A DNA stretch of 62,661 nucleotides from Gilliamella bombicola (GTDB lineage: Bacteria > Pseudomonadota > Gammaproteobacteria > Enterobacterales > Orbaceae), in assembly GCF_900094945.1 (NCBI RefSeq), contig NZ_FMAQ01000012.1:1-62661 (forward strand), read 5' to 3'. Positions within the stretch are counted from its first letter, which is position 1; each line of letters opens with the position of its first letter. The notes below the pieces were generated by a model that was given only the letters and a program-made list of their open reading frames with translations, ran no database searches and had not been told where the DNA came from. Shown one piece after another: positions 1 to 11,248 of the stretch. The translations under genes and the position numbers were made by a program.

Positions 1-29
1 ATCTGAGCCATGATCAAACTCTTCAATTT
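1..29 (-). rRNA. rrs: 16S rRNA, 5' end only (partial)
   Basis: Read on the minus strand, positions 3-22 give the near-universal bacterial 16S 5' site (AGAGTTTGATCATGGCTCAG), and position 29 corresponds to the usual AAATTGAAG start of mature enterobacterial 16S. Only the first 29 bases lie in the window; the rest of the operon runs off the left edge. The mature end is placed by comparison with the E. coli sequence from memory. Confidence 0.96.
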
Positions 30-239
30 AAAGTTTGATGCTCAATAACTGTCTCTGACATATTCAAATGAATCTTCAGTGTCACTTATCAAGACTTGAT
101 TTTTTTAAGTCCGTAGACTTTTAATTCTTCGTCTCGCAAGTGCCCACACAGATTGTCTGTTTCTTCTTTTTAAAGAGCTGACAGCTTCTATTTTTAATCA
201 ACTTTTCGCTGATTTAGTTTGCTGTCTCAAGGGCTGCGT
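30..239 (-). promoter_or_regulatory. rRNA operon leader with boxA antitermination site
   Basis: This is the transcribed leader between promoter P2 and mature 16S. On the minus strand, positions 168-180 read CAGCTCTTTAAAA, which matches the boxA core (GCTCTTTAA) bound by NusB/S10 in rRNA antitermination. The segment near 40-75 probably forms the 5' half of the RNase III processing stem, but its partner is outside the window. Seen: boxA sequence and position. Inferred: processing stem. Confidence 0.8.
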
Positions 240-268
240 ATACTACGCTACACCTTTTTATTCGTCAA
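240..268 (-). promoter_or_regulatory. rRNA promoter P2
   Basis: On the minus strand there is a -35 TTGACG (263-268), a 17-base spacer and a -10 TAGTAT (240-245). A GC-rich discriminator follows and an A/T-rich UP-like tract lies upstream (about 269-292). The layout matches the second promoter of enterobacterial rRNA operons. Confidence 0.8.
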
Positions 269-350
269 GAACTTTTTTAAAAATTTTTGACCTTATTCAC
301 TAACCTTACTCACCGCCTGCTTGGCGCTGACTGCGTGTCAGTGGATGCGC

Positions 351-378
351 ATTATAGGCTCTTCTCTTTTTTTAGCAA
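351..378 (-). promoter_or_regulatory. rRNA promoter P1
   Basis: On the minus strand: -35 TTGCTA (373-378), a 16-base spacer, -10 TATAAT (351-356), then a GCGC discriminator and a CCACTGACACG stretch very like E. coli rrn P1 start regions. The GC-rich discriminator is the element that makes rRNA P1 sensitive to ppGpp and DksA; dksA itself lies at 51.9 kb. The -35 is only about 45 bases beyond the murI stop codon. Confidence 0.85.
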
Positions 379-421
379 GCAAAAAAGATCAAACAGCTAC
401 TCACTTGAACAAACTTTAAAC

Positions 422-1240
422 TTACAAAACATTAATATTTTGATATTTATTAAGATTATAGTCTGATAATTTTTTAATCAATTTTTCCACAGACTGATCA
501 TAGTATGTACTCACCACAATGTTTTCAGTCATAAATGGAGGTAGTTGTTTTAGATCGTATTTATCATTTAACAAATTATAAACCCTTGCTGCAATCGCAT
601 GACCGGAATCTATAAAGGTAGCTTGAGGAAAAATCATCTGTAATTCTTTTTTAATAAAAGGGTAATGTGTACAACCTAGCACTATTGTATCGGGGATGAT
701 CGGTAATCTAAGCCAAGGTTGCATTAATTCTTTTAGCTGTTGGATATCTACAGTAATGCCTTGTAATTTATTTTCTGCTATAAGTGCTAATTCCGATAGA
801 CCTAACAACTTAACAATGCAGTTTTCTGCGAATTGCTGGATTAAGTCCGTTACATAAGTTCTTTCTATTGTCGCTTTAGTTGCTAATAGCCCAATACATT
901 TATTTTTAGTAAGCAAGCTAGCTGGTTTAATCGCTGGTACAACACCAATAATAGGAAAAGAAAATTTAGAACGCAAACTTGGCAAACAGATAGTACTAGC
1001 TGTATTACAGGCAATAACAGCTAAATCAATTGAGTAAAATTGAGTAACAGCATCAATAACCGAATCTACTCTATTAATTAAAAATTCTGGAGATTTATCC
1101 CCATAAGGAAACATCTCATTATCGAATGCATAAATATAGTGTGCATTAGGCATTTTATTATAGATTTCATGATAAACAGATAAACCACCGATACCTGAAT
1201 CAAATACTAACACTGAAGGAGATTGTTTTATGGTATTCAT
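422..1240 (-). CDS. murI: glutamate racemase
   Basis: Cytoplasmic racemase converting L-glutamate to D-glutamate for peptidoglycan synthesis. The 272-residue protein has the family N-terminal motif FDSGIGGLSV (13-22) and the two catalytic cysteines in ACNTAS (Cys78) and LGCTHYPF (Cys190). Length is normal for the family. It lies immediately upstream of the rRNA promoters on the same strand, an arrangement conserved with E. coli murI-rrnB. Its start is divergent from metK across a 217-base gap, so their promoters share that space. No terminator separates it clearly from the rRNA operon. Confidence 0.95.
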   Translation of the reverse strand: MNTIKQSPSVLVFDSGIGGLSVYHEIYNKMPNAHYIYAFDNEMFPYGDKSPEFLINRVDSVIDAVTQFYSIDLAVIACNTASTICLPSLRSKFSFPIIGVVPAIKPASLLTKNKCIGLLATKATIERTYVTDLIQQFAENCIVKLLGLSELALIAENKLQGITVDIQQLKELMQPWLRLPIIPDTIVLGCTHYPFIKKELQMIFPQATFIDSGHAIAARVYNLLNDKYDLKQLPPFMTENIVVSTYYDQSVEKLIKKLSDYNLNKYQNINVL

Positions 1241-1359
1241 TTTTAGCTATAGATTATTAAATAATAAATTAGAAACGCTCAATATCGTAAATTGATTAAA
1301 AATTAAAGCAAGTAATTTTACCTAAGCCAATATTGCATTTCGTTTGATAAATATGGACT

Positions 1360-1367
1360 AGACGTCT
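1360..1367 (+). promoter_or_regulatory. MetJ-type operator box upstream of metK
   Basis: A perfect AGACGTCT palindrome, the consensus met box, lies about 90 bases before the metK ATG. The next eight bases (1368-1375, AGATGGTA) match weakly, as expected for degenerate tandem boxes. MetJ with S-adenosylmethionine represses met genes at such sites. A second perfect box precedes metA at 36.03 kb. No metJ gene is in this window, so the regulator is inferred. Confidence 0.75.
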
Positions 1368-1457
1368 AGATGGTAAAACTGCTAAAATGGATAAATATAT
1401 TAAAGACTAATATTATATTTCAAGCATCATACAAGAATTAAATTAAGAAGGTATTAC

Positions 1458-2609
1458 ATGTCAGAATTTCTATTTACTTCAGAATCTGTTTCTGAAGGTC
1501 ATCCAGATAAAATCGCCGATCAAATATCTGATGCTGTGCTTGATGCTATTTTAAAACAAGATCCAAAAGCACGAGTCGCATGTGAAACGTATGTAAAAAC
1601 AGGTATGGCTTTAGTGGGTGGTGAAATCACAACTTCAGCTTGGGTAGATATTGAGGAATTAACCAGAAAAACCATTAATGATATCGGTTATACCAGTTCA
1701 GAAATGGGATTTGATGCAAATTCATGTGCGGTGCTTAATGCTATTGGCAAGCAATCTCCTGACATTAATCAAGGCGTCGATCGAAAAGATCCACTAGAAC
1801 AAGGTGCAGGCGATCAAGGTATAATGTTTGGTTATGCGACCAATGAAATGCCAAACTTTATGCCTGCAGCCATAAGTTATGCGCACGATTTAATGCGTCG
1901 CCAAGCAGAAGTCAGAAAAAATGGTACACTTCCTTGGTTAAGACCCGATGCAAAAAGCCAAGTCACATTAATTTACCAAGACGGTCAAATAAAAGGGGTT
2001 GATACTATCGTTTTATCTACTCAGCATTCAGAAGCCATTGACCAAAAAGCATTACATGAAGCTGTTATGGAAGAAATCATTAAACCTACATTACCAACCG
2101 AATGGTTAACGTCAAGGACTAAATACTTTATTAATCCAACTGGACGCTTTGTTATTGGTGGTCCTATGGGAGATTGTGGGTTAACTGGCCGCAAAATTAT
2201 TGTAGATACTTATGGCGGAGCCGCGCGTCATGGAGGTGGAGCTTTTTCAGGAAAAGATCCATCAAAAGTTGACCGTTCAGCAGCTTATGCTGCACGCTAT
2301 GTAGCAAAAAATATTGTTGCAGCTGGACTTGCTGACAGATGTGAATTACAGATATCTTATGCAATTGGTATTGCCAATCCTACATCAATTTATGTTAATA
2401 CTTTTGGTACTGAAAAAATCGATCACCATAAAATTGTTACACTTATCAAAGAATTTTTTGATTTAAGACCTTATGGATTGATTCAGATGCTTGACCTTAT
2501 TCAGCCAATTTACCAACAAACTGCAAGTTACGGTCATTTTGGGCGAGATATCTTTCCTTGGGAAAAAACCGATAAAGCAGCACTACTTCGCGATGCAGCT
2601 GGACTATAA
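1458..2609 (+). CDS. metK: S-adenosylmethionine synthetase
   Basis: Makes S-adenosylmethionine from methionine and ATP. The 383-residue product has the ATP-binding [12 protein letters not shown] motif near 14-25, the [12 protein letters not shown] signature near 116-127 and the glycine-rich [20 protein letters not shown] region near 255-274. The start is preceded by AAGAAGG a few bases upstream. The 3' end overlaps sprT by 17 bases. A met box at 1360-1367 points to repression by MetJ, which uses this enzyme's own product as corepressor. Confidence 0.98.
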   Translation: MSEFLFTSESVSEGHPDKIADQISDAVLDAILKQDPKARVACETYVKTGMALVGGEITTSAWVDIEELTRKTINDIGYTSSEMGFDANSCAVLNAIGKQSPDINQGVDRKDPLEQGAGDQGIMFGYATNEMPNFMPAAISYAHDLMRRQAEVRKNGTLPWLRPDAKSQVTLIYQDGQIKGVDTIVLSTQHSEAIDQKALHEAVMEEIIKPTLPTEWLTSRTKYFINPTGRFVIGGPMGDCGLTGRKIIVDTYGGAARHGGGAFSGKDPSKVDRSAAYAARYVAKNIVAAGLADRCELQISYAIGIANPTSIYVNTFGTEKIDHHKIVTLIKEFFDLRPYGLIQMLDLIQPIYQQTASYGHFGRDIFPWEKTDKAALLRDAAGL

Positions 2610-3096
2610 ACGCATACCAATTTATTTACATAATCAGGTAATGGCTTGTTTAAGAACTCACTTAATACAAGCCAATCAACTTCTACATACTCAATATACA
2701 GAACCTAAAATCATCTATAAACCGAAAGGGAGCATTGCGGGCAGTGCATTTTTAGTACGTTGGGAAATTCAACTTAATTCAATTATGTTACTAGAAAATG
2801 GTATGCATTTTATTGAGGAAGTGGTACCTCATGAATTAGCCCATCTAATTGTTTTTAAAGAATTTGGAAAAGTAAAGCCACATGGTAAACAATGGCAATA
2901 TATTATGTCAGAAATATTAGGCAAAATCCCAACGACCACTCATCGTTTTACAGTACACCGCAATACTTATTTATACTACTGCAAGTGTCAACAACATCAC
3001 CTAACATCCATAAGACATAATAAAATTCAAAATAATAAAACTAGTTATTTATGCCGTAAATGCGATACTATACTCAAACTTAAAAACACTACTTGA
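2593..3096 (+). CDS. sprT: SprT-family zinc-binding protein
   Basis: Conserved SprT-like protein of uncertain cellular role. The start chosen is the ATG at 2593, inside the end of metK, because homology to E. coli SprT begins there; the longer open frame from 2491 would add 34 residues with no family similarity. The resulting 167-residue protein has a zinc-metallopeptidase-like HELAH (80-84) and a C-terminal zinc-ribbon-like set of Cys pairs (CKC and CRKC). The 17-base overlap suggests translational coupling to metK. In E. coli metK and sprT are also near neighbours. Confidence 0.9.
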   Translation: MQLDYKRIPIYLHNQVMACLRTHLIQANQLLHTQYTEPKIIYKPKGSIAGSAFLVRWEIQLNSIMLLENGMHFIEEVVPHELAHLIVFKEFGKVKPHGKQWQYIMSEILGKIPTTTHRFTVHRNTYLYYCKCQQHHLTSIRHNKIQNNKTSYLCRKCDTILKLKNTT

Positions 3097-3109
3097 TATT
3101 AAGATATAC

Positions 3110-3721
3110 ATGTGTAAATTAGATTATCATTTTTACAAAAGTTCCTTATCGATTATTATTCTTGGTATTACTCTTTATATTATAGGTAATTTTTTTATAC
3201 CTTTATATAATGGACTTACTGTCACACTTATTGAACATGTTCAATCACTCTTTTTATTATTTATGTGCGGCTATACTTACTGTTATGCAAAAAAAATGGC
3301 TGAACATTCAAATCTATATAAATTTTGGATTTGGACAATATTTTGGTGGTTGATGCTTTTTGGTCGGGGGATTAGTTGGGGGCGAGACTTTTTTCCTGAA
3401 GTACCGCGTTTTTATTATAAAATTATTGCTAGTTTTTTAATAGTAATTCCAATACTCAGTATGTTTTTACCTACAATCCGTCAAGAAATTGTTCGTCGCT
3501 ACAAATTTGAAAAAATTCCAGTGTGGCATATATTTTTGGCTTTTTTATTCTTAGGTATAGCTGATATTGCAGAACACCACCGTATTGGCCATCAATTCTT
3601 AGTTATAACAAGGGAACGAAAAGATTTAATAGAAGAATTAATGGAGATCCCCTGCCTTCTTTGTTTAGCTTTAACGACCTTCTATATGCAAAAAAATGAA
3701 CAAAAGAAGGAGAATTTATAA
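3110..3721 (+). CDS. polytopic inner-membrane protein of unknown function
   Basis: I do not recognise the family. The 203-residue protein has about five hydrophobic segments (near 14-35, 40-60, 72-88, 106-122 and 138-155), with a shorter one near 180-194. Charged clusters include RGISWGRDFF (about 87-96) and an EHHRIGH stretch (about 155-161). The EHHR histidines after a membrane segment could bind metal, but this is a guess. The stop codon shares its last base with the rlmJ ATG (TAATG), so the two genes are translationally coupled. It probably belongs to the metK-sprT-rlmJ transcription unit. Confidence 0.75.
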   Translation: MCKLDYHFYKSSLSIIILGITLYIIGNFFIPLYNGLTVTLIEHVQSLFLLFMCGYTYCYAKKMAEHSNLYKFWIWTIFWWLMLFGRGISWGRDFFPEVPRFYYKIIASFLIVIPILSMFLPTIRQEIVRRYKFEKIPVWHIFLAFLFLGIADIAEHHRIGHQFLVITRERKDLIEELMEIPCLLCLALTTFYMQKNEQKKENL

Positions 3722-4563
3722 TGTTAAGCTATCGTCATAGTTATCATGCAGGTAATCATGCGGATGTATTAAAACATATTGTTTTAACATTCTGTATTGA
3801 ATCATTAAAAGAAAAAGAAAAACCTTTTTTATATTTAGATACACATTCAGGCGCAGGTCGATACCTATTAAAAAGTGAACATGCTGCAAAAACAGGTGAA
3901 TATTTATCAGGAATTAATTTGATTTGGCAACAATCTAATATCCCTGCATTGTTAAATACCTATATATCGATACTAAAAAGATATAATCCTTTTGAAGAAT
4001 TAAAATATTATCCTGGCTCACCATTAATTGCCAAGCAATTATTACGTGAGCAAGACAAGCTCAATCTTACTGAATTACATCCAACTGATTATCCTTTATT
4101 AAGGCAAGAGTTTAGTAAAGATAAACGAACAAAAATTTTACGTGAAGATGGCTTTTCTCAATTAAAATCGAAGTTACCACCAGATTCACGCCGAGGCATA
4201 ATATTGATCGATCCTTCCTATGAAATAAAGGACGATTATCAAACAATTCCTACAGCACTGTTTGAAGCCTATAAGCGTTTTGCAACTGGTGTCTATTTAA
4301 TTTGGTATCCTGTTGTGTCTCGCAGCCAAACACAAAAAATGATTGATGGCATTGTGAATTTAGGTATTAAACGAATTTCACAGTTTGAGCTAGCAATAAA
4401 ACCAGATAACAATCAAAAAGGCATGACCGCATCAGGAATGATAGTAATTAATCCACCATGGAAATTACATGAACAAATGCATGCAGTTATGCCATGGCTA
4501 AAAACAACGTTAGATACAGAAAAAACCGGAAATTACATAATTAAAGAACTCGTTTCTGAATAG
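3721..4563 (+). CDS. rlmJ: 23S rRNA (adenine2030-N6)-methyltransferase
   Basis: SAM-dependent methyltransferase that modifies A2030 of 23S rRNA. The 280-residue protein starts with the highly conserved MLSYRHSYHAGNHADVLKH and has a DTHSGAGRY segment (40-48, SAM binding) and a catalytic DPSYE motif (about 161-165, the family DPPY with a Ser). Length matches E. coli RlmJ (280). Translation is coupled to the upstream membrane protein gene. Location near metK, which supplies its methyl donor, may be coincidental. Confidence 0.95.
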   Translation: MLSYRHSYHAGNHADVLKHIVLTFCIESLKEKEKPFLYLDTHSGAGRYLLKSEHAAKTGEYLSGINLIWQQSNIPALLNTYISILKRYNPFEELKYYPGSPLIAKQLLREQDKLNLTELHPTDYPLLRQEFSKDKRTKILREDGFSQLKSKLPPDSRRGIILIDPSYEIKDDYQTIPTALFEAYKRFATGVYLIWYPVVSRSQTQKMIDGIVNLGIKRISQFELAIKPDNNQKGMTASGMIVINPPWKLHEQMHAVMPWLKTTLDTEKTGNYIIKELVSE

Positions 4564-4623
4564 TTTTTTATTAGTTGTCTATTGTCACAAAGATTCTAAA
4601 AAAATCTATGTCTAAGTAAAAAG

Positions 4624-4992
4624 TCATGAGAAAAAGTGACAAGAAAATAGATAGATCCACAGGGTAATAGTCAATAATAACGACAAAAATACAGCAGCTG
4701 AACCATAATCCTTCGCTCGGCCAGATAGCTCATGTCTTTCATGGCCGATACGATCAACAACACACTCGATTGCACTATTAATTAACTCGGTAATCATCAC
4801 AACACCGATCGAACCAAGTAACAAAATACGTTCATAAATAGAAAAATCAACCAGCATTACAATAGCATAAGCCACTCCTAATACAATTAACTCTTGACGA
4901 AATGCAGCTTCATGTTTGATTGCTGATTTTAAGCCTTTTAAAGAGTATTTTGTCGCATTAAAGATACGAAGTAATCCTGTCGATTTTTTCAT
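4624..4992 (-). CDS. dgkA: diacylglycerol kinase
   Basis: Small inner-membrane kinase that phosphorylates diacylglycerol to phosphatidate, recycling lipid from membrane-derived oligosaccharide synthesis. The 122-residue product has the family signature NSAIECVVDRIGHERHELS with the following GRAKDYGSAAV region, and three transmembrane helices as in E. coli DgkA. It starts 21 bases after accA and is probably cotranscribed with dnaE-accA. The 3' end converges on rlmJ with about 60 bases between them. Confidence 0.97.
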   Translation of the reverse strand: MKKSTGLLRIFNATKYSLKGLKSAIKHEAAFRQELIVLGVAYAIVMLVDFSIYERILLLGSIGVVMITELINSAIECVVDRIGHERHELSGRAKDYGSAAVFLSLLLTITLWIYLFSCHFFS

Positions 4993-5013
4993 TATAATGT
5001 TCCAGATTTAAAA

Positions 5014-5973
5014 TTACCTTACATAACCATAGTTCATCAAACGTTGAAATCTTCTTTCTAGTAATACAGATAAATCCATACTTTCAAGTTCATCAAGATC
5101 ACTAAGTAGCTGAGTTTTGAGTGAAACAGATATAGCAGTATAATCTCGGTGAGCCCCACCAAGTGGTTCTGGTACGATTGAATCAATCAAATTTAACTTT
5201 AATAAATTATCTGCTGTCATATTCATGGCTTCAGCAGCAATAGGGGCTTTGTCGGCACTTTTCCACAAGATAGAAGCACAACCTTCCGGTGAGATAACAG
5301 AATAAGTACTATATTGAAGCATATTTACTTTATCTGCTACGCCAATCGCTAGTGCTCCCCCAGATCCACCTTCGCCAATGACTGTACAAATGGTGGGCAC
5401 TTTAAGGCGTGACATTTCTCTTAAATTACGTGCAATAGCCTCTGCTTGACCCCGTTCTTCAGCACCGATACCTGGGTAAGCTCCGGGAGTATCAATAAAA
5501 GTAATGATAGGCAATTTAAAACGTTCGGCTAATTGCATTAATCGTAAAGCTTTACGATAACCCTCTGGAGCCGGCATACCAAAGTTTCGATAAATTTTCT
5601 GTTTTGTTTCACGTCCTTTTTGATGTCCAATAACTACCACAGCTCGTCCATCAATACGAGCTATTCCACCAACAATTGCTTTATCATCGGCATAAGCCCG
5701 ATCTCCAGCTAATTCATCAAAATCAGTGAAAATTTCTTTTATATAATCCAATGTATAAGGACGATTTGGATGTCTAGCTAATTGCGCAATTTCCCAAGGA
5801 GTTAAATTAGCAAATATTTTTTTTGTTAATTCACGACTTTTTTTATGTAATTGCTTAATCTCTTTATCTAAATTAATATCTAATTCAACTTGTTGTGAAT
5901 CAATATTCTTTAAGGAATTAATTTTTGCTTCTAATTCCGCTATCGGCTTTTCAAATTCCAAAAAATTGTTCAT
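5014..5973 (-). CDS. accA: acetyl-CoA carboxylase carboxyltransferase subunit alpha
   Basis: Alpha subunit of the carboxyltransferase that makes malonyl-CoA, the first committed step of fatty acid synthesis, working with AccD. The 319-residue length matches E. coli AccA. Family segments include [30 protein letters not shown] and [20 protein letters not shown], followed by [15 protein letters not shown]. The dnaE-accA order is conserved with E. coli. The large fab operon lies only 4 kb away, so much of fatty acid initiation is clustered here. Confidence 0.98.
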   Translation of the reverse strand: MNNFLEFEKPIAELEAKINSLKNIDSQQVELDINLDKEIKQLHKKSRELTKKIFANLTPWEIAQLARHPNRPYTLDYIKEIFTDFDELAGDRAYADDKAIVGGIARIDGRAVVVIGHQKGRETKQKIYRNFGMPAPEGYRKALRLMQLAERFKLPIITFIDTPGAYPGIGAEERGQAEAIARNLREMSRLKVPTICTVIGEGGSGGALAIGVADKVNMLQYSTYSVISPEGCASILWKSADKAPIAAEAMNMTADNLLKLNLIDSIVPEPLGGAHRDYTAISVSLKTQLLSDLDELESMDLSVLLERRFQRLMNYGYVR

Positions 5974-6168
5974 AACGCTTGTAATTGCCTCTTAATTTAT
6001 TTGGTATTTTAAAAAAATACACTCTTTAATATAGTATACTGACTAATTTTTAAGATAAAATTAAATCAATTCTACTATGTAATACTCATTGAAGTCACCT
6101 ATATTTATATCATTAGACCTCAACAATTCCAATATCGTGCCACTTGCATTTACTGGAAGTAGCTTTAT

Positions 6169-9100
6169 TTATTCAAACTCAAATTCAATACGATCAATAC
6201 CAAGTAGTGTTTTTAATTCAATAATTAAAGCATCTTCTGGAATAACTCTCCATGTCGTGCCAAATTGAATCCTAACAACTGAATCATCTCGATGATAATA
6301 TAAGTTAACAGGTACACTACCATGCCGATAAGGTTCAAACAGTTGTTGTAAACGTTGTAATATTGATTGATTTGTTTCACTTTCAGTTAAAGTAATCGAC
6401 AATCCTTTCACATATTTAGCTCGAGCATCTTTTAGATCAACAATATCACGCACAGATATTTTAAAACCACCGTTAAAATCGTCATGACTCACTTGACCTG
6501 TAACAATCAATATTTTATCTTTTACAAGTAAATGTCCAAAATTTTCTAAAGACTCCGCAAAAAGCATACCATCAATTCGACCTGAACGATCGTCCAAAGT
6601 AAACAAACCAATTTTTTTACCTTTTTTAGTAATGCGAACCCGAGAATCAGCAACAATACCTGCAAAAGTGACCATCTTCCCCCAACCTGTTGGAGAGGCC
6701 TCACTAATTCGTAGTCCACCTGTATAACGATTTAATTCTTTTAAATATTGAGTTACTGGATGTCCTGTTAAATAAAGTCCTAAGGCCTCACGTTCCCCAT
6801 CAAGCAAAACTTGATCAGGTAATTCAGGAACTGCAGCATAAGCATGCTCAACTTGTTCAGGCTCTTCCGCCAAAACACCAAACATATCTTCTTGACCAAT
6901 ATCTTGCGCTTTAGCATATTGATCTGCCGCTTGCATTGCATCATTAATGCTATGCAATATAGCCGCACGATGAGGACCTAATTTATCAAAAGCTCCTGCC
7001 ATAGTGAGTTTTTCAAGTACTCGGCGATTGATCTTCTTCATATCTGTTCGAGCACAAAGTTCGAAAATATTTTTGAAATATCCCCCACTGTTACGTGCTT
7101 CAACAATTGCCTCTATAGGACCCTCGCCAACACCTTTTATAGCCCCAATACCATAAACAATCTCACCTTTATCATTTACATGAAAGTGATATAGGCCGCT
7201 ATTAATATCTGGAGGATTGACTTTTAACCCCATCCGCAAACATTCATCAACCAAACCAACAATTTTATCGGTATTATCCATATCGGCGGTCATAACCGCA
7301 GCCATAAATTCGGCAGGATAGTGAGTTTTTAACCATAAAGTTTGATAAGAAACAAGCGCATAAGCTGCCGAGTGAGATTTATTAAAACCATATCCGGCAA
7401 ATTTTTCAACCAAATCAAATATTCGCATCGACAGCTCACCATCAATACCTTGTTTTTCAGCACCATCTTTAAAAACAGAACGTTGCTTTGCCATCTCTTC
7501 AGGTTTTTTCTTACCCATAGCTCGGCGCAATAAATCAGCACCTCCCAATGTATAACCAGAAAGAGTCTGTGCGATTTGCATCACTTGTTCTTGATATAAA
7601 ATAATACCATACGTTGGTTCTAAAATAGGTTTTAATGAGTCATGTTGGTACTTAATATCAGGGTAAGAAACCTCTTCTCGTCCATGTTTTCGGTCAATAA
7701 AATTGTCGACCATACCTGATTGTAGGGGACCTGGACGAAATAATGCAACTAAAGCGATCATGTCCTCAAAACAGTCGGGCTTTAGACGTCTTATTAAATC
7801 TTTCATACCACGGGATTCAAGTTGGAACACCGCTGTAGTTTCAGCTTTTAATAATAATTCAAAAGATTTTTCATCATCTAAAGGAATTCGGGTAATATCG
7901 ACTTTTTCGCTACCCTCTCGCAGCTGACGGTCATTAATCATTTTGATTGCCCAATCAATAATGGTTAATGTCCGTAATCCCAAAAAGTCAAACTTTACAA
8001 GACCTGCATATTCCACATCATTTTTATCAAACTGAGTAACCGGATGATGTCCTTCTGGATCACAATAAATTGGAGAAAAATCAGTTATCTTAGTAGGTGA
8101 AATTACAACACCACCGGCATGCTTACCAGCATTTCGGGTTACCCCCTCTAATTGACGTGCAATGTCAATTAATGATTTGACTTCTTCATTATTATCATAT
8201 AACTCTTGTAACTGAGGCTCAATTTCAAAAGCTTTGGCTAGTGTCATACCTGGATCTAAAGGTATTAATTTTGAAATACGATCGACAAACCCATAAGGAT
8301 GCCCAAGCACTCTTCCAACATCTCGAATGACCGCTTTAGCTGCCATAGTACCAAAGGTAATAATCTGGGAAACAGCATCGCGACCATACATATCAGCCAC
8401 ATGATCAATAACCAGATCGCGTTTTTCCATACAGAAATCAACATCAAAGTCGGGCATTGAAACACGTTCTGGATTTAAAAAACGTTCAAAAAGTAAATCA
8501 AACGCAAGTGGATCTAAATCGGTAATTTTTAAAGCATATGCAACTAGCGAACCAGCACCAGAGCCTCGTCCTGGACCAACTGGAATATCATTATCTTTCG
8601 ACCATTGTATAAACTCCATAACAATCAAAAAGTAACCAGGAAAGCCCATTTGGTTAATTACAGTTAATTCGGTTTCTAGACGCTCATCATATTCAGGGCG
8701 TCTTTGCTTTCTAACTTCTGGATCAGGAAATAAAAACGCTAGTCTTTCTTCTAATCCTTCGCGTGATTTATGCACTAAAAAGTCTTCAGTTGACATATCG
8801 CCGGTTGGAAATTTAGGTAAAAAATATTCACCCAATCGAATGGAAACATTACAGCGTTTTGCTATTTCAACACTATTTTCAAGCGCTTCAGGAATATCAG
8901 AAAATAGTTCGCACATTTCCTGTTCTGTTCGTAGATATTGCTCTGCCGAATAGTTTTTAGGTCTGGAAGGATCTTCTAGCGTATTACCATCATGAATAGC
9001 AACACGAATCTCGTGAGCATCAAAATCAGAGGATTTCAAAAATCGAACATCGTTAGTTGCAACAACGGGTAACAAATATTGCTCAGCTAAATTTACAGCA

Positions 9101-9648
9101 CGATGAATAAATAGTTCTTCATTAGCTCGGTTAGTTCGTACCAACTCAAAATAAAAGTATTCATTAAAATTTTCGAGATAATAATTAATCGCATTATCAA
9201 TGATAACTTGATTATTACGAATAATACCTATACCAACATCACTTTCTCGTCCAGCTAATACAATTAATCCAGCACGATGCCTAGTTAACCATTCCTGATC
9301 AACAATCGGTCTATCACCAAGATAACCACGTTGATAAGCTTGGGAAATCAATAAAGTAAGGTTATGATATCCTTCATTATTAGCAGCTAATAAAGTTAAA
9401 TAATAAATATCATCAGGCATGTTTGAACTTTTTATAGCAAGATCTGCTCCAATAATCGGTTTAATACCTTTTGACATTGCCGAACCGTAAAATTTAACCA
9501 ATCCACAAAGGTTAGTAAAATCTGTGATCGCAAAAGCAGGCATCTGTAACTTGCTCACTTCATTTACTAATGTGCCAACTTTTGCAATTCCATCAACCAT
9601 CGAGAAATCACTATGTAAATGAAGATGAATAAATTTAGGTTCCACCAT
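6169..9648 (-). CDS. dnaE: DNA polymerase III subunit alpha
   Basis: Replicative polymerase subunit. The 1159-residue protein matches E. coli DnaE (1160). It starts with a PHP domain ([11 protein letters not shown], about 9-19), and the polymerase active site PDFDVDFC lies near residue 400. Helix-hairpin-helix and OB-fold regions follow in the C-terminal third ([19 protein letters not shown]). The ATG at 9648 is the natural start. It is the first gene of dnaE-accA-dgkA; a 195-base gap before accA could carry a separate promoter. Confidence 0.98.
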   Translation of the reverse strand: MVEPKFIHLHLHSDFSMVDGIAKVGTLVNEVSKLQMPAFAITDFTNLCGLVKFYGSAMSKGIKPIIGADLAIKSSNMPDDIYYLTLLAANNEGYHNLTLLISQAYQRGYLGDRPIVDQEWLTRHRAGLIVLAGRESDVGIGIIRNNQVIIDNAINYYLENFNEYFYFELVRTNRANEELFIHRAVNLAEQYLLPVVATNDVRFLKSSDFDAHEIRVAIHDGNTLEDPSRPKNYSAEQYLRTEQEMCELFSDIPEALENSVEIAKRCNVSIRLGEYFLPKFPTGDMSTEDFLVHKSREGLEERLAFLFPDPEVRKQRRPEYDERLETELTVINQMGFPGYFLIVMEFIQWSKDNDIPVGPGRGSGAGSLVAYALKITDLDPLAFDLLFERFLNPERVSMPDFDVDFCMEKRDLVIDHVADMYGRDAVSQIITFGTMAAKAVIRDVGRVLGHPYGFVDRISKLIPLDPGMTLAKAFEIEPQLQELYDNNEEVKSLIDIARQLEGVTRNAGKHAGGVVISPTKITDFSPIYCDPEGHHPVTQFDKNDVEYAGLVKFDFLGLRTLTIIDWAIKMINDRQLREGSEKVDITRIPLDDEKSFELLLKAETTAVFQLESRGMKDLIRRLKPDCFEDMIALVALFRPGPLQSGMVDNFIDRKHGREEVSYPDIKYQHDSLKPILEPTYGIILYQEQVMQIAQTLSGYTLGGADLLRRAMGKKKPEEMAKQRSVFKDGAEKQGIDGELSMRIFDLVEKFAGYGFNKSHSAAYALVSYQTLWLKTHYPAEFMAAVMTADMDNTDKIVGLVDECLRMGLKVNPPDINSGLYHFHVNDKGEIVYGIGAIKGVGEGPIEAIVEARNSGGYFKNIFELCARTDMKKINRRVLEKLTMAGAFDKLGPHRAAILHSINDAMQAADQYAKAQDIGQEDMFGVLAEEPEQVEHAYAAVPELPDQVLLDGEREALGLYLTGHPVTQYLKELNRYTGGLRISEASPTGWGKMVTFAGIVADSRVRITKKGKKIGLFTLDDRSGRIDGMLFAESLENFGHLLVKDKILIVTGQVSHDDFNGGFKISVRDIVDLKDARAKYVKGLSITLTESETNQSILQRLQQLFEPYRHGSVPVNLYYHRDDSVVRIQFGTTWRVIPEDALIIELKTLLGIDRIEFEFE

Positions 9649-9808
9649 AATTACCAGATATGATTATGCTTAAAAAATTACATAGATTATAACACAAGCA
9701 GTAGGAATATTCTTACTCTCTTTAATTACAAGCTCTACTTGAATAAAAAAAGATAAGGATAGTTTCAATTATAATTTTTATAAATGAAAATTCCTATGTT
9801 AAAGGCAT

Positions 9809-9834
9809 TCCGCCGATAAAATATTATCGGCGGA
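9809..9834 (-). terminator. hairpin downstream of fabF
   Basis: A perfect inverted repeat TCCGCCGAT / ATCGGCGGA (9809-9817 and 9826-9834) with an AT loop starts 10 bases after the fabF stop codon. There is no T-run on the minus strand after it, so it may be an RNA-stabilising 3' hairpin rather than a simple intrinsic terminator. Confidence 0.55.
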
Positions 9835-9843
9835 TAGAGAAAA

Positions 9844-11088
9844 CTAGATTTTTTTAAACAACACAGAACCATTAGTTCCACCGAAACCAAATGAGTTGCA
9901 AAGTGCATATTCTAAGTTTTTAACTTGACGAGCAGTATGCGGTATATAATCAAGATCACACCCCTCATCAGGATTATCTAAATTAATTGTTGGTGGCACA
10001 GATTGATCACGCAATGCAAGTACAGTGAAAATTGATTCAACAGCACCAGCGGCACCCAATAAATGCCCAATCATAGATTTAGTTGAACTCACCATCACTT
10101 TATTAGCATTTTCTTTAAAAATGCTTTTTACCGCTTGGGTTTCTGCTTTATCACCAGCTGGTGTTGATGTGCCATGAGCATTGATATAACCTACTTGCTC
10201 AGGCATAATTCCTGCATCGCGAATTGCACATTTCATTGCTAATGCGGCACCACTACCGTTTTCTGGGGGTGAAGTCATATGATAAGCATCGCCACTCATA
10301 CCAAACCCGACAAGCTCAGCGTAAATTTTAGCACCACGCTTCTTAGCATGTTCATATTCTTCTAAGAACATGATTCCAGCACCATCACCCAACACAAAAC
10401 CATCACGATCTTTATCCCAAGGACGACTTGCTGCTTTAGGATTACTGTTGTTGGTTGACAAGGCTCGAGCGGCACCAAAGCCACCAATTCCAAGTGGAGT
10501 ACTGGCTTTTTCGCCACCTCCAGCTAACATTGCATCCGCATCACCATAAGCAATCATACGTGCAGCATGACCAATGTTGTGCACACCAGAAGAACATGCT
10601 GTTGCGATAGTAATACTAGGACCTTTTAATCCATAAATAATGGATAAATGACCTGCAATCATATTAACTATTGTTGATGGAACAAAAAACGGACTAATTT
10701 TGCGTGGTCCACCATTGACTAATGCACTGTGGTTTTCTTCAATTAGCCCGAGTCCACCGATACCTGAACCGATCGCACAACCAATTCGTTCTGCGTTTTC
10801 TTCCGTGATCTCAATGCCAGCATCTTGCATTGCTTGCATACCTGCAGCAATACCGTATTGGATAAAATAATCCATTTTACGTGCATCTTTACGTGAAATA
10901 TTATAATCTTCGCCATTAAAGTTTTTAACCATTGCGGCGAAGCGCGTTGCGAAAGGGGCAGTATCAAAGTGTTCTATGAGCTCAACACCACTTCGACCTG
11001 CTAAAAGTGCTTGCCAAGTGGACTCAACTGTATTACCTACTGGAGATATCATGCCCATTCCGGTGACAACAACTCTGCGTTTAGACAC
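9844..11088 (-). CDS. fabF: 3-oxoacyl-ACP synthase II (KAS II)
   Basis: Condensing enzyme elongating acyl-ACP with malonyl-ACP; in E. coli it controls temperature-dependent unsaturated fatty acid content. The 414-residue protein carries the catalytic triad elements: Cys165 in TACSSG, the HGTSTPAGD histidine (about 304) and the GHLLGAAGA histidine (about 341). It is the last gene of the yceD-to-fabF block, 160 bases after acpP. Confidence 0.98.
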   Translation of the reverse strand: MSKRRVVVTGMGMISPVGNTVESTWQALLAGRSGVELIEHFDTAPFATRFAAMVKNFNGEDYNISRKDARKMDYFIQYGIAAGMQAMQDAGIEITEENAERIGCAIGSGIGGLGLIEENHSALVNGGPRKISPFFVPSTIVNMIAGHLSIIYGLKGPSITIATACSSGVHNIGHAARMIAYGDADAMLAGGGEKASTPLGIGGFGAARALSTNNSNPKAASRPWDKDRDGFVLGDGAGIMFLEEYEHAKKRGAKIYAELVGFGMSGDAYHMTSPPENGSGAALAMKCAIRDAGIMPEQVGYINAHGTSTPAGDKAETQAVKSIFKENANKVMVSSTKSMIGHLLGAAGAVESIFTVLALRDQSVPPTINLDNPDEGCDLDYIPHTARQVKNLEYALCNSFGFGGTNGSVLFKKI

Positions 11089-11206
11089 ATTGTCCTCCAG
11101 AAAAGGATTGAAATGAAATTTGAATCATTGAAAATTTTATTTTAAATTTTCTACCAATTTATACCAAATCTTCTCTAATTTAATAATTAAAGTTACTGAT
11201 ACAAAC

Positions 11207-11228
11207 TAGGCGATCATTTGACCGCCTA
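11207..11228 (-). terminator. weak hairpin between acpP and fabF
   Basis: On the minus strand AGGCGGTCA pairs imperfectly with TGATCGCCT just after acpP. The T-run following it is poor. It could partially terminate or protect the abundant acpP message, as inferred from the much higher need for ACP than for FabF. Confidence 0.4.
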
Positions 11229-11248
11229 TGGTGAAAACTCTGCTAACC

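Noticed and set aside
2491-2592. 34-residue N-terminal extension of SprT
   Set aside because: It lies wholly within metK in another frame and has no similarity to SprT, whose homology starts at the ATG at 2593.
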